Shown one piece after another: positions 8,023-16,940 of a stretch of DNA of 64,000 nt. Positions within the stretch are counted from its first letter, which is position 1. The number at the start of each line of letters is the position of its first letter. The translations under genes were made by a program, and so were the position numbers. The notes under the pieces were generated by a model. That model did no database searches and was not told where the DNA came from. It saw only the letters and a program-made list of their open reading frames with translations. The stretch covers positions 248,001-312,000 of the forward strand of contig CAWIWC010000010.1 of assembly GCA_963839745.1 (NCBI GenBank), written 5' to 3'. This DNA is from JAIBJN01 sp963839745. Lineage in GTDB: Bacteria; Actinomycetota; Thermoleophilia; Gaiellales; Gaiellaceae.

Positions 8023-9570
8023 TTGACCGACGACCTCTTCAAGGAGGAGCACCGCAGCCAGGCTGGGGAGTACCTGCGCGCGCTGCGCCGCCGCTGGCTG
8101 CTCATCCTCGCACTCGTCGTCCTGGCGGGCTGGACTGCCGTTGCCTTCGTCGCAACGGCCGACAAGAAGTACGAGGCCGAGGCGGACATTCTCGTCACTC
8201 CGTTCGCCGACTCGACCGGCGCGTTCGAAGGTATCACCCTCTTCCGCGACCCCAGCAGCAGCATCTACGCCGCCGGTCGCATCATGACCACGCCGGCAAC
8301 GACGGACGCCGTCATCGAGCGGCTCGACCTCGGCGTCTCCCGGGAGGACCTTCTCGGCAGCGTGGAGATCAGGCCGCTGGAGCAGAGCGGCATCGTCTCG
8401 ATCATCGCGGAGGCGGGATCACCGGAAGCTGCGGCCCAGCTTGCGAACACGTTCGCCGAGGTCTTCATCGAGCGACGGAAGACGGAGTTCCAGAGCCAGT
8501 TGCAGGCGCGCATCGACCAGGTCGAGGCGCAGCTGAACCAGCTCGGCTCGGAGAACACCGATGAGCTGCAGCAGCTTGCGCTGCAGGAAAAACTCGCCAC
8601 GCTGAAGACGTCGGTCGGAGCGACGGACCCGACCATCCAGCTGTTGAGCGAGGCGGTCCCGCCGGATTCAGCCTCCTGGCCTAGGCCCGTGCTGACGTTG
8701 GCCGTCGCCATCTTCGCCGCGCTCCTTCTCGGCGTGGGAGGAGTGCTCTTGCTCGCGACGCTCGATCCGCGCATGACCAGCGAGGATGAGCTTCTCCGCA
8801 ACGTCCCGGTGCTGGCGCGGATTCCTCGCGCCCACACCCGGGTGGTGCGCTCGTACCTTCGCGGGAAGGGGCCGCTTCCGGCCGACCTGTGGGAGGGATA
8901 TAGGACTCTGCGCGCCAGCCTGGCGGCGCGCGGGGTGGGCGGCGAATCGCCGCGCGCGGTGCTCGTCACGAGCGCGATCAAGGCCGAGGGGAAGACGATG
9001 ACCTCGGTGAACCTGGCGAAGGCGCTGGCGGCCGGGGGGTTGCGGGTCGTCCTCGTCGACGCCGACTTCCGCCGGCCGGCGGTAGGTGCCGTTTTTGGCC
9101 AGGGCGAGAGCGGCGGGCTCGCTGAGCTTCTGTTCGGCCGCACGTCGGTCGACGAAGCGCTCGTCGACGCGCCCGGTTACGGCGACTGGCTACGCCTCCT
9201 CCTTCCCGGTGATGCACGACCGATCGACCTGCTGGAGCCGAGGCGGATCGCCGACATCATCGACCAGCTCAAGGGCGAGGCTGACGTCGTCGTGGTCGAC
9301 TCTCCACCGCTGACGGAGTTCGCAGATGCATTTGCGCTCGTCGACGCTGTCGACATCGTGCTCATCGCGGTGCGCCTCGGCCACAGCCGCCGCGATCGGT
9401 TTGCGGAACTCAATCGCTTCCTCTCCCAGCATCCGGTTCCGCCTGCTGGGCTCGTGGTCACGTCGCAACACCGCTCGCGAGATGTCGGCCTCACTCCGAG
9501 CATCGAATCGCTCGAGGCGCTGCTCGGCGAGGTGTCGAGAACGGGATCGGCCGCCAAGGCCGACGGGTAG
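8023..9570 (+). CDS. Wzz-type chain-length regulator fused to bacterial tyrosine (BY) kinase
   Basis: The 515-residue protein controls polysaccharide chain length and export. It has an N-terminal Wzz domain with a first membrane helix at ~24-46 (after LRALRRRW), an extracellular coiled coil (FIERRKTEFQSQLQARIDQV), and a second helix at ~221-246 with the Pro-containing lead-in. The cytoplasmic kinase follows: Walker A SAIKAEGKTMTS near residue 320, Walker A' VVLVDADFRRP and Walker B VVVVDSPPL. The C-terminus (SRTGSAAKADG) lacks the usual tyrosine cluster, so autophosphorylation may use other sites or be absent. TTG 8023 is the best-placed start; GTG 7948 is in frame but would add an unlikely leader. 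The polymerase gene follows after three bases. Confidence 0.85.
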   Translation: MTDDLFKEEHRSQAGEYLRALRRRWLLILALVVLAGWTAVAFVATADKKYEAEADILVTPFADSTGAFEGITLFRDPSSSIYAAGRIMTTPATTDAVIERLDLGVSREDLLGSVEIRPLEQSGIVSIIAEAGSPEAAAQLANTFAEVFIERRKTEFQSQLQARIDQVEAQLNQLGSENTDELQQLALQEKLATLKTSVGATDPTIQLLSEAVPPDSASWPRPVLTLAVAIFAALLLGVGGVLLLATLDPRMTSEDELLRNVPVLARIPRAHTRVVRSYLRGKGPLPADLWEGYRTLRASLAARGVGGESPRAVLVTSAIKAEGKTMTSVNLAKALAAGGLRVVLVDADFRRPAVGAVFGQGESGGLAELLFGRTSVDEALVDAPGYGDWLRLLLPGDARPIDLLEPRRIADIIDQLKGEADVVVVDSPPLTEFADAFALVDAVDIVLIAVRLGHSRRDRFAELNRFLSQHPVPPAGLVVTSQHRSRDVGLTPSIESLEALLGEVSRTGSAAKADG

Positions 9571-9573
9571 TCA

Positions 9574-10977
9574 GTGCTGGTCGCACGGGCCCCGACGGTC
9601 TCGGAGCCACAGTGGCTGGGGGTCTCGGCCCTCGCGGCAGGAGCCGTTGGTGTCGGGCTCCTCGCCCCTGTAGCCCCTCAGCTCGCTCTCGCCGCCGTCT
9701 TCGCCGCCGGGTTCGCCGCGCTCGCCTTCGTCAACCTCGGGGCCGCTCTCGCGGTCTTCGTCGTCCTCACGTTCTTCGATCGGACGACCGGATTGCAGTC
9801 GATGGGGTTGACGACGCCGGTGAAGCTCGGCGGAGCGGTGATCGCCGCGGTCTGGCTGTTCAGGCTGTTCGACCGGCGCACCCGAATGCGATTCATCTTC
9901 GTCGACCATCCGCTCGTTGCCTGGAGCGCGATCGCGCTCGTCGGGTTCGCTGCCTCGTCGATGCTGTGGGCGGCCGACTCGGGCACCGCGTTCTCGAGCG
10001 CGTTCCGCCTCTTCCAGGGCGTTCTCCTCCTCTTCATCACGTACTCCGTGATCTCCGACCGGAAGCGGCTCACGTGGGTGCTCGCCGCCTTCGTGGGCGG
10101 CTCCCTCTTCGCCGTCATGCTCGGGTTCTTCGGCACGTACTCCGCAACCGCCGGGGTCAACGACGCCCGCCTCTCCGGCGGCTTCGACGATCCCAACGAG
10201 CTTGCAGCCCTCGTCGTCCCGAGCATCGTCTTCTGCGCCTACGGGTTCGTGGCGTTCGGCGACCGCCTCATTCGCTGGGCGTTGATCCCGGTCGCCATGG
10301 TGCTCGGGGTTGCTCTGCTGAGAACGGACTCTCAGGCGGGGCTCGTCGCGCTCGCGGTCGCGCTTCTTCTGGCGCTCGTGTTCTCCGGCGACCTGCGGCG
10401 GCGCGCGGCGCTGGTCGTCGCCGCCCTCGTCGTGGCCGGGACGCTCTTCTACACGCTGGTGACCGAGCCAGTCGCATTCCAGACGATATTCTCGTCCGGC
10501 AACACGTCCAATCGCGAGTCCCTCTGGGCGGTCGCGGGGGCCATGGTCTCGGATCATCCGATCCTCGGAGCCGGAGCCGGAAACTTCTCGGTGCTCGAGC
10601 CGTTTTACACCGTTCGAGCAATCAACCTGCCGAGGGTCGAGCTGATCGCCGAGGGCGAGCTCGCGCACAACTCGTACCTGCAGGTTCTCGCCGAGCTCGG
10701 GATCGTCGGACTCGTCGCCTTCCTCGGCGTCATTGCGTCGACACTGGCCGTCGGCGTTCGCGCCGTTCGAGCCCTCGAGCGGGGCGGGGACGTCAAGGGA
10801 GAGCGGCTCGCGCGCGCGGTCGTGATCGGTACGACGGCCATGCTCGTGGCGTACTTCTTCGCGACGAACCACTACGAGAAACAGCTCTGGTTGATGCTCG
10901 GAACGTGCCTGGCCTTGTCGTCGGTCGCCCGGAGCTCACTTGGCGCTTGGCCGTCGTCGCGGCCGGCCGCGCGCTAG
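9574..10977 (+). CDS. O-antigen ligase/polymerase (Wzy/WaaL-like) membrane protein
   Basis: The 467-residue protein is almost entirely hydrophobic, with about ten or more membrane segments and one larger external loop. The Wzy_C hallmarks are SNRESLWAVAGAMVSDHPIL, GAGAGNF and AHNSYLQVLAELGIVGL, which frame the catalytic periplasmic/external loop of polymerases that join lipid-linked repeat units. GTG 9574 lies three bases after the Wzz/BY-kinase stop, so the two are probably coupled. A Wzy beside a Wzz strongly supports a Wzx/Wzy-type route, although no flippase was found in this window. Confidence 0.85.
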   Translation: MLVARAPTVSEPQWLGVSALAAGAVGVGLLAPVAPQLALAAVFAAGFAALAFVNLGAALAVFVVLTFFDRTTGLQSMGLTTPVKLGGAVIAAVWLFRLFDRRTRMRFIFVDHPLVAWSAIALVGFAASSMLWAADSGTAFSSAFRLFQGVLLLFITYSVISDRKRLTWVLAAFVGGSLFAVMLGFFGTYSATAGVNDARLSGGFDDPNELAALVVPSIVFCAYGFVAFGDRLIRWALIPVAMVLGVALLRTDSQAGLVALAVALLLALVFSGDLRRRAALVVAALVVAGTLFYTLVTEPVAFQTIFSSGNTSNRESLWAVAGAMVSDHPILGAGAGNFSVLEPFYTVRAINLPRVELIAEGELAHNSYLQVLAELGIVGLVAFLGVIASTLAVGVRAVRALERGGDVKGERLARAVVIGTTAMLVAYFFATNHYEKQLWLMLGTCLALSSVARSSLGAWPSSRPAAR

Positions 10978-13031
10978 TCGACGACCGGCTCGACCGGCCC
11001 CATGCCGGCACATGGGCTTCCGTCCTGCACCCTGAAGTCCTTGGCGGCGCGATCGACGAAGAGCGGGTCGCGGTCGAGGTTGTCCACGTACGCGAAGCCG
11101 CCTGCCCAGGTCGTGTTGCCCCAGGGCGCGTTCCAGACGCAGTTGCCGGTGACGAGGTTGCCGCTGGGTTGGATCGTGGGGTAGTAGGAGTCGATGTTGT
11201 AGCGGGCGCTCGAGTTGGTGACGATGTTGTTCCGGAGGAGGTTGTTGTCGGAGGCGTAGTCACGGTCGTACTCGCCTCCCGCCTCCTCGCCGGAGAAGGT
11301 GACGTTGCCGCGGTTCTCGTAGCCGTTGCCGTCGATGACGTTGTGCTCGATGAGCGCGTCCTGCGTGTCGGGATACATGGAGATCCCGTAGCCCGGGTTG
11401 TCGTAGATGTAGTTGCCGCGGATCACCGCGCGGCGGGAGAACTCGGAGTAGATGCCGTGGTCGTGGCCGCCGTTCCCCCCGCCGCAGTTGTGGATGCGGC
11501 TCTGCTGGACGAGCGCGTCGAACGCGGGTGTCCCGGTGTGCCCGAGGAGCAGGCAGGAGCCGGTGCTGGTCGAGTTCAGCTTGTTGCGGTTGGTGATGTC
11601 CAGCAGGCGGAGGACGGCGCCGTCTCCGTGCACCTGGACGGTGATCGGAGTCACGTCGTGCCCGTCGATGTCCAGGTTGGAGAGTTTGACGCCGTTGGCC
11701 GAGTCCTTGATCCAGACGGAGCCTCGCAGGAGCGCGCGCGTGCCGGGAGCGCTCATCAAGGTGACGCTGCCGGTCGAGACGGCGACATTGCCGACGTAGG
11801 TCCCGGCGAGGAGGCAACCCGTCTCCCCGGCGGCGAGGTCGTTTACGAGGCGCTGGGCGGTGCGGAACGGGCTCGAGAGGCTCCCCGCGCCTGCGTCGTT
11901 CCCGTTCGGACCGGCATACGCGGAGCAGGCCACGCGTGCGGTCGCCACGAGCGCCGTCGGGTCGGACTCGGCGTCGGTCGAGCCGGCGCCGTTGGTCGCG
12001 GTCACGGCCACGCGAACGGTCGACCCGACGTCGGCCGCACCGAGCGTGTACGTGGTTGAGCCTGCCGACACCGGGCTGCAGGTCAGACCCGACACGTCGC
12101 AGCGGAGCCAGCTGAAGGCGAGGGTCGGCTCCCCGGTCCACATCCCGGGCGAGGCGGTCAGGGTCTGGCCCTCGACCGGCGTTCCCCCGATCGACGGGCG
12201 CACCAGGCTCACGGGCGCGCTCGGGCACTCCGCGCTCTGTGCTGCGGTCGTGGTGACGGACGAACGGTTCCCGCCGCTGTCGAAGGCGTCGACGCCGACG
12301 ACGAACACGGTCGCGCACGGGAGCTCCTCGAACGTGTAGGCGGTCCCGGTGGACGAGGTCACGAGCCGGCCGTCGAGGTAGAGGCCGTAGCCGGCGACGC
12401 CGACGTTGTCGGACGCCGGGCTCCAGGCGACCGAGATCGTCGAGCCGGTGGCGCCGGTCACCGCGAGGCCGGTGACGTCGGCCGGCGCGGTGAGATCGCG
12501 TGAGTCCCGGACGAGGACCCCGTCGACGTCGAGGACGTCGGTCGCCTTCGCCGACGACTGGACGACCGAGACGAAAAGGCGATTCCCCGTGCCGCGCGCC
12601 GTGTACCGAAGGCTTGCAAAGGACGACCACGTCGTGAGTGCCGTCTTGCAGGTCCTCGCGGATCCGACCACCTTGCGGGTGTTGCGCTCTTGGAGCACCA
12701 GACAGACCTTCGCGCGGCGCTTGGGAGTTCGCGCCCACGCGCCGGCCGTGTAGCCGAGGCCCTTGACCGTTGCGACCCCTTGGGCGTTCTGGAGCCCGTA
12801 GGTCGAGGCGGTCGGACCGGAGGCGCGCACGTACCCGTCTCCGACCGCCGCGCCCGTGCGGAGAGCGAGCGTCGAGGCGACGGCTTTCCAACCCGAGAGC
12901 GAGCTTTCGAAGCCTCCGTCGACGACGGTCGCCGCGTGGGCAGTCGACGCGGACGCCACGGCAAGGGCGACCGCGACGAGTACGATCGTGAGTTGCTGCG
13001 GTCGGACGATTGCTGGACGGGCAGGGCCCAC
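10974..13031 (-). CDS. Secreted multidomain protein: jelly-roll, Fn3, Ig-like, right-handed parallel beta-helix
   Basis: This 685-residue product has a signal peptide (hydrophobic stretch ending ASASTAHA, residues ~1-34) and a carbohydrate-binding-type jelly-roll (GGFESSLSGWKAV). It then has an Fn3 domain (SWSP-like WSPASDNVGVAGYGLYLDG), an Ig-like module (GTPVEGQTLTASPGMW) and, from about residue 370, a right-handed parallel beta-helix. In the helix, SSPFRTAQRLVND, HDHGIYSEFSRRAVIRGNYI and DNPGYGISMYPDTQ form the rungs. Such folds occur in polysaccharide lyases and C5-epimerases, and a secreted uronan-acting enzyme would suit the adjacent epimerase. No catalytic site can be assigned. A paralogue sits in opposite orientation at 16941-18058. 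Confidence 0.8.
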   Translation of the reverse strand: MGPARPAIVRPQQLTIVLVAVALAVASASTAHAATVVDGGFESSLSGWKAVASTLALRTGAAVGDGYVRASGPTASTYGLQNAQGVATVKGLGYTAGAWARTPKRRAKVCLVLQERNTRKVVGSARTCKTALTTWSSFASLRYTARGTGNRLFVSVVQSSAKATDVLDVDGVLVRDSRDLTAPADVTGLAVTGATGSTISVAWSPASDNVGVAGYGLYLDGRLVTSSTGTAYTFEELPCATVFVVGVDAFDSGGNRSSVTTTAAQSAECPSAPVSLVRPSIGGTPVEGQTLTASPGMWTGEPTLAFSWLRCDVSGLTCSPVSAGSTTYTLGAADVGSTVRVAVTATNGAGSTDAESDPTALVATARVACSAYAGPNGNDAGAGSLSSPFRTAQRLVNDLAAGETGCLLAGTYVGNVAVSTGSVTLMSAPGTRALLRGSVWIKDSANGVKLSNLDIDGHDVTPITVQVHGDGAVLRLLDITNRNKLNSTSTGSCLLLGHTGTPAFDALVQQSRIHNCGGGNGGHDHGIYSEFSRRAVIRGNYIYDNPGYGISMYPDTQDALIEHNVIDGNGYENRGNVTFSGEEAGGEYDRDYASDNNLLRNNIVTNSSARYNIDSYYPTIQPSGNLVTGNCVWNAPWGNTTWAGGFAYVDNLDRDPLFVDRAAKDFRVQDGSPCAGMGPVEPVVD

Positions 13032-13187
13032 TGATTCCCCTCACTCGTCAGGGCCCGGCTCCGCGGCGAGTCGGCATCCTTCGGTGCCGACGCAAGGAGC
13101 GCGTGCCTTGGCTGCGGCTTTCCGCGTGCTTCGGCGCGTCGGCGGCCGAGCTTGAGGAGGTTCACTCGATGTGGGGAGATGCCGTGA

Positions 13188-14102
13188 TTACGCGCGAACC
13201 TCGCCTCGGCCGCCGTGCGGCACGAGCGCGCGAAAGACCGCCTTCTCGGCGAGCGCGCGCGCCCGATTCCGCCGTGAGCGCGCGTAGCCCCGAAACCGCT
13301 CCGCGACAGCCGCGAGCTCCGAGCGGCCGCTCATGTCGGCCAGCGCGCCTAGCTGCCTCTCGTGCAGGGCGTGATAGAAGGGGCTGGCGATGTTGCGGAC
13401 CCGATGCGGGAAGAGGTCGTAGAGCGACCAGTAGCCCGTGTCCCAGCGGTCGATCGTCCGAGCGAGCGTCTCGATAACCGCGGCGAAGAGGCTCCGCGCG
13501 TCGTCGTCGGACAGGCCGACCCCGACGTCGTAGGCGCCCCACGCGGCGAAGATGGCGCCGTTGAGGACGAAGCTCGGGGGCTGCGTCGGATACTCCTCGA
13601 GGAACGGGCCACCGTCGAGGGTCGCCGCCACGCCGCCGCGGTCGGTAGCGATGCGCAGAGGCGCGAGGCCGCGGACCGCCGAGGCCGCGAGCTCCTCGGA
13701 GCCCATCTCGAGCGAGAGGCGGGTTAGCAAGCTGCTGCATTGGCCTTGCGCCATCGCCGAGAGCCAGGGCGCGTCGAGCTTGAACGTGTGCGGGGGTTTG
13801 GGCTCGGGCCACGCACCGGTCGGCTCCTGCGCGTCGGCGATGAACTGTCCGGCGTCGAGGGCGGCCGCCAGCCACTCCTCGCCCTCCTCCGAGAGATAGC
13901 GCTCGTAACAGCCGAGGCCCCACTGCGAGATGCCCATGAAGCGGTGGAAGCCGGGCCAGGGAAACCACTCGGGAGGCCACGTGGCCTCGGTCGTCTTCTC
14001 CCGGAAGTCGATGTAGTAGCCGCGAACAGCCCCGGAGGCGACATGGCGTCCCACGGGGAGCCGGTCGACGTCGAGACTCTGCCGCACAAACATTGCTTTC
14101 AT
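13188..14102 (-). CDS. D-glucuronyl C5-epimerase family protein
   Basis: The 304-residue product matches the C-terminal catalytic domain of D-glucuronyl C5-epimerase (PF06662). The family signature appears as YWSLYDLFPHRVRNIASPFY followed by HALHERQL, and earlier segments include GYYIDFREKT and AMAQGQ with FLEEYPTQPPSFVLNGAIFA. The family flips D-glucuronate to L-iduronate in polymers such as heparosan. There is no signal peptide, so it may act before export or on lipid-linked repeats. It diverges from the glycosyltransferase at 14162 and shares orientation with the beta-helix gene downstream, 157 bp away. Polymer-level substrate specificity cannot be read from sequence. Confidence 0.85.
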   Translation of the reverse strand: MKAMFVRQSLDVDRLPVGRHVASGAVRGYYIDFREKTTEATWPPEWFPWPGFHRFMGISQWGLGCYERYLSEEGEEWLAAALDAGQFIADAQEPTGAWPEPKPPHTFKLDAPWLSAMAQGQCSSLLTRLSLEMGSEELAASAVRGLAPLRIATDRGGVAATLDGGPFLEEYPTQPPSFVLNGAIFAAWGAYDVGVGLSDDDARSLFAAVIETLARTIDRWDTGYWSLYDLFPHRVRNIASPFYHALHERQLGALADMSGRSELAAVAERFRGYARSRRNRARALAEKAVFRALVPHGGRGEVRA

Positions 14103-14161
14103 CGGATGTTGGGCGGCGAGCGGGCGTCAGTCCGCCGTTTCCAGTAAGGCACAATACGTCA

Positions 14162-15346
14162 GTGAGCAGGCGCAAGCGCCCGGAGCGACTCCGTGTCGTC
14201 ACCCTTCTGGACTACCCCGACATCAGCGGCGGAGGCGAGCGAATGGCCGTCACCCTCGCAATGCGGCTGGATCCCGCGCGCTTCGAGAGCGTTCTCTGCG
14301 CCACGCGTTCGGTCGGCAAACCCACGTTCGAGGACGATCTGCGCGCCGCCGGCGTCACGATCATGCGGCTCGAGCGCCGCTCGCGCACGGACCTCGCAGC
14401 CTGGCGTCCGCTGTTCACGTATCTGCGAGACGGGGTGCACGTCCTCCATGCGCACAAGTTCGGCTCGAACGTCTGGGGCACGCTGCTCGGGCGCCTCGCG
14501 CGTGTCCCCGTCGTCATCGCACACGAGCAGAGCTGGGCCTCTGCGCGGTCCTCGACCACAGGGCCGTTCGTTCGCCGCACGATCGACCGCGAGGTGATCG
14601 CGCGGGGAGCGGACGTCTTCATCGCCGTGTCCGAAGCGGACAAGCGGCGAATGATCGAGTTCGAGGGAATCCTTCCTCGGCAACTGCGGGTCATTCCGAA
14701 CGCGGTCGCCGCTCCCGTGCCCACAGGCCATGACGTCCGGGCGGAGCTCGGGATCCCGGCGGACGCCCCCGTCGTCGTCACCGTGTGCCAGCTTCGGCCC
14801 GAGAAGGCGGTGGAGGTGCTCGTCGAAGCGGCCGCCCTGGTGCGCGGTCGCCAGCCGGGGCTTCGCGTCCTCGTCGCCGGCGACGGGGCTGAGCGCGGGC
14901 GCCTCGAGTCGCTCATCGAGGAGCTGGGCCTTGCCGACTGCGTGCTCCTGCTGGGGACCCGAAGTGACATCCCGGACGTGCTCGTCGCCGCGGACGTGGC
15001 GGTCTGCTGCTCGGACTTCGAAGGCACGCCCCTTTCGGTCATGGAGTACATGGGTGCCGGGAAGCCGGTGGTCGCGACCCGCGTCGGCGGCCTACCGGAG
15101 GTCGTCGAAGACGGCGTGCAGGGTCTCCTCGTCGAGCCGCGCGACCCGGCGAACCTCGCGGACGCGCTCGCCCGCCTGCTCGAAGGCGAGTCTCTTCGGC
15201 GACGTCTCGGGGAGGCGGCCAGGGCCAGGCAGCGCACCAGCTTCGATCTCGACGGTGCCGTCCGGAAGATCGAGGATCTCTACGACCAGCTGTTTCTCGC
15301 CTCCCGGCGCCTGGACGACAGGCACCGCGAGCCCGTGTCGTCCTGA
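14162..15346 (+). CDS. GT4-family glycosyltransferase
   Basis: The 394-residue GT-B enzyme has the N-terminal acceptor motif DYPDISGGGERMAVTLAMRL and the segment VLHAHKFGSNVWGTLLGRL. The C-terminal donor domain has TVCQLRPEKAVEVLVEAAAL, VLLLGTRSDIP, FEGTPLSVMEYMGAGKPVVA and RVGGLPEVVEDGVQGLLV. It should transfer a hexose or similar sugar from a nucleotide donor at the cytoplasmic membrane face. GTG 14162 is preferred; CACAAT at 14150-14155 ends six bases upstream, which would make the transcript leaderless. It opens a tight block with the formyltransferase-like and deacetylase genes. Confidence 0.85.
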   Translation: MSRRKRPERLRVVTLLDYPDISGGGERMAVTLAMRLDPARFESVLCATRSVGKPTFEDDLRAAGVTIMRLERRSRTDLAAWRPLFTYLRDGVHVLHAHKFGSNVWGTLLGRLARVPVVIAHEQSWASARSSTTGPFVRRTIDREVIARGADVFIAVSEADKRRMIEFEGILPRQLRVIPNAVAAPVPTGHDVRAELGIPADAPVVVTVCQLRPEKAVEVLVEAAALVRGRQPGLRVLVAGDGAERGRLESLIEELGLADCVLLLGTRSDIPDVLVAADVAVCCSDFEGTPLSVMEYMGAGKPVVATRVGGLPEVVEDGVQGLLVEPRDPANLADALARLLEGESLRRRLGEAARARQRTSFDLDGAVRKIEDLYDQLFLASRRLDDRHREPVSS

Positions 15347-15351
15347 GCCGG

Positions 15352-16131
15352 ATGAGAATCGCCGTCATCTGCACCGCGGACAGCGTGTTCAACCGGCACG
15401 TCCTGCCGGCGCGCGTGTCCTCCTTCGCCGAGCTCGTCGGGATCGTCGCCATCCACGAGCCGAAGCGCCGCGTGTGGAGGCGACTGCGCCACGAGTGGCG
15501 CCGATCGGGATGGCGCACGGCCGACGTTCTCGCGTTTCGCCTCTTCTACGGCGCGCTCCTTCGCCGAAAGGACACGGCGTGGATCCGCGGCCGCGCGGAC
15601 GAGGAGCTCGCCGGCCTTCCGGCCGTCCGGGACGTGCCGGTGCTCGAGACGCAGGATCCCAACTCCGCGGAGACCCGCCGGTTCCTGCAGGAGGTCGAGC
15701 CGGACATGGTCGTGGCTGCGTGCAAGACGATCCTGCGCCGTGAGATCTTCGACGTGCCGGCGCACGGAACGTTCGTGGTCCACCCGGGCATCTGCCCCGA
15801 ATACCGCAACGCGCACGGATGCTTCTGGGCGCTCGCCCGCCGAGATCTGGAGCGGGTGGGGGCGACACTGCTCCGGATCGACGAGGGGGTCGACACCGGC
15901 CCGGTCTACGGGTACTACTCGACCTCGTTCGACGAGCGGCGGGAATCCCACGTCGTCATCCAGCTGCGCTCGGTCTACGACAACTTCGACCGCATCTCCG
16001 AGGACCTTCGCCGTGTGTACGAAGGCGCGGCCGTGCCGATCGACGTGAGCGGACGGAAGTCGGCCGCCTGGGGCCAGCCCCGCCTCAGCGACTACCTTCG
16101 CTGGAAGTGGGCCGCGCGGGGCACAGCGTGA
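15352..16131 (+). CDS. Formyltransferase-family protein (sugar N-formyltransferase-like)
   Basis: The 259-residue product has the formyl_trans_N fold: MRIAVICTADSVFNRHVL at the start, PNSAETRRFLQEVEPDMVV, the loop VHPGICPEYRNAHGCFWAL and DEGVDTGPVYGYYSTSF. In the family these hold the catalytic Asn-x-His and Asp. Here the His and the Asp (VDTG) are present, but the position two before the His is Val rather than Asn. That may mean altered chemistry, for example a carbamoyl or other one-carbon transfer, or a non-canonical formyltransferase. It lies six bases after a glycosyltransferase and overlaps the deacetylase gene, so sugar modification is likely rather than initiator-tRNA formylation. Confidence 0.75.
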   Translation: MRIAVICTADSVFNRHVLPARVSSFAELVGIVAIHEPKRRVWRRLRHEWRRSGWRTADVLAFRLFYGALLRRKDTAWIRGRADEELAGLPAVRDVPVLETQDPNSAETRRFLQEVEPDMVVAACKTILRREIFDVPAHGTFVVHPGICPEYRNAHGCFWALARRDLERVGATLLRIDEGVDTGPVYGYYSTSFDERRESHVVIQLRSVYDNFDRISEDLRRVYEGAAVPIDVSGRKSAAWGQPRLSDYLRWKWAARGTA

Positions 16132-16898
16132 AGCCGGTCGTCCTTCTCTACCACGACGTCGTCCGGAGCGAGGAGCGCGACGAGGTCGGCTTCCCCGGGC
16201 CTCTGGCGGCCCGCTACAAGCTCGAGCCTGCGGTCTTCGAGGAGCACCTTGACGCGATCGCGGGAACCGGCCGGAGCGTCGGCCTGCCCTCGCAAGAGAG
16301 CCCACCCGACGTAGTCCTCACCTTCGATGACGGCGGCTCGTCGGCCCTGGCGGCGGCGACCGCGCTGGAGGCGAGAAGCTGGAGGGGCGTCTTCTTCGTG
16401 ACGACATCGAAGATCGGGACGAGCGGCTTTCTGAGCGACACTGACATCAAGGCGCTGGCCGACCGCGGGCACGTCATTGGGAGTCATTCCCACTCCCACC
16501 CGACCTACATGGGCCGGCTTCCGCCCGCACAGATCGAGCAGGAGTGGCGGGAGAGCCGAGCGGCGCTCGGTGACATCCTCGGTGAGCCTCCCGACACAGC
16601 GTCGGTTCCAGGCGGCTTCGTCTCCCGAGACGTAGTCCGCGAAGCCGCCGCAACGGGGTATCGAGCGCTCATGACCTCGGAGCCGCGCGCGGGCGCGCGG
16701 CTCCGCGAGGGCCTCGCTGCCTACGGTCGCTATGCGGTGTGGTCGACGACGCCGGCCGAGCGGGCGGCAGCGTACGCCTCGGGCGTCCGGACAGCCCAGC
16801 TGCGACTCTGGCTGGAATGGAAGGCCAAGGACATCGTCAAGAGGGGAAATCCCTCGGCATATCAGGCCTTGCGCCGTCTCAGGGCGCGGATCCCCTAG
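16128..16898 (+). CDS. Polysaccharide deacetylase (NodB-like, CE4)
   Basis: GTG 16128 overlaps the preceding stop in GTGA. The 256-residue protein starts VKPVVLLYHDVV and has the CE4 motifs: VVLTFDDGGSSALAAA with the catalytic and metal Asp pair, and GSHSHSHPTYMGRLP with the two metal-binding histidines. A PGG motif (SVPGGFVSRDVV) follows. CE4 enzymes remove N- or O-acetyl groups from polymers of GlcNAc-type sugars. No clear signal peptide is present, so it may act on lipid-linked or nascent glycan. With the C5-epimerase and sulfotransferase it suggests a modified amino-sugar/uronate polymer. Confidence 0.85.
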   Translation: MKPVVLLYHDVVRSEERDEVGFPGPLAARYKLEPAVFEEHLDAIAGTGRSVGLPSQESPPDVVLTFDDGGSSALAAATALEARSWRGVFFVTTSKIGTSGFLSDTDIKALADRGHVIGSHSHSHPTYMGRLPPAQIEQEWRESRAALGDILGEPPDTASVPGGFVSRDVVREAAATGYRALMTSEPRAGARLREGLAAYGRYAVWSTTPAERAAAYASGVRTAQLRLWLEWKAKDIVKRGNPSAYQALRRLRARIP

Positions 16899-16940
16899 GC
16901 GGAACCCCTCTTTCGTCCGACGGCGGGGAGGCCCGCTATC

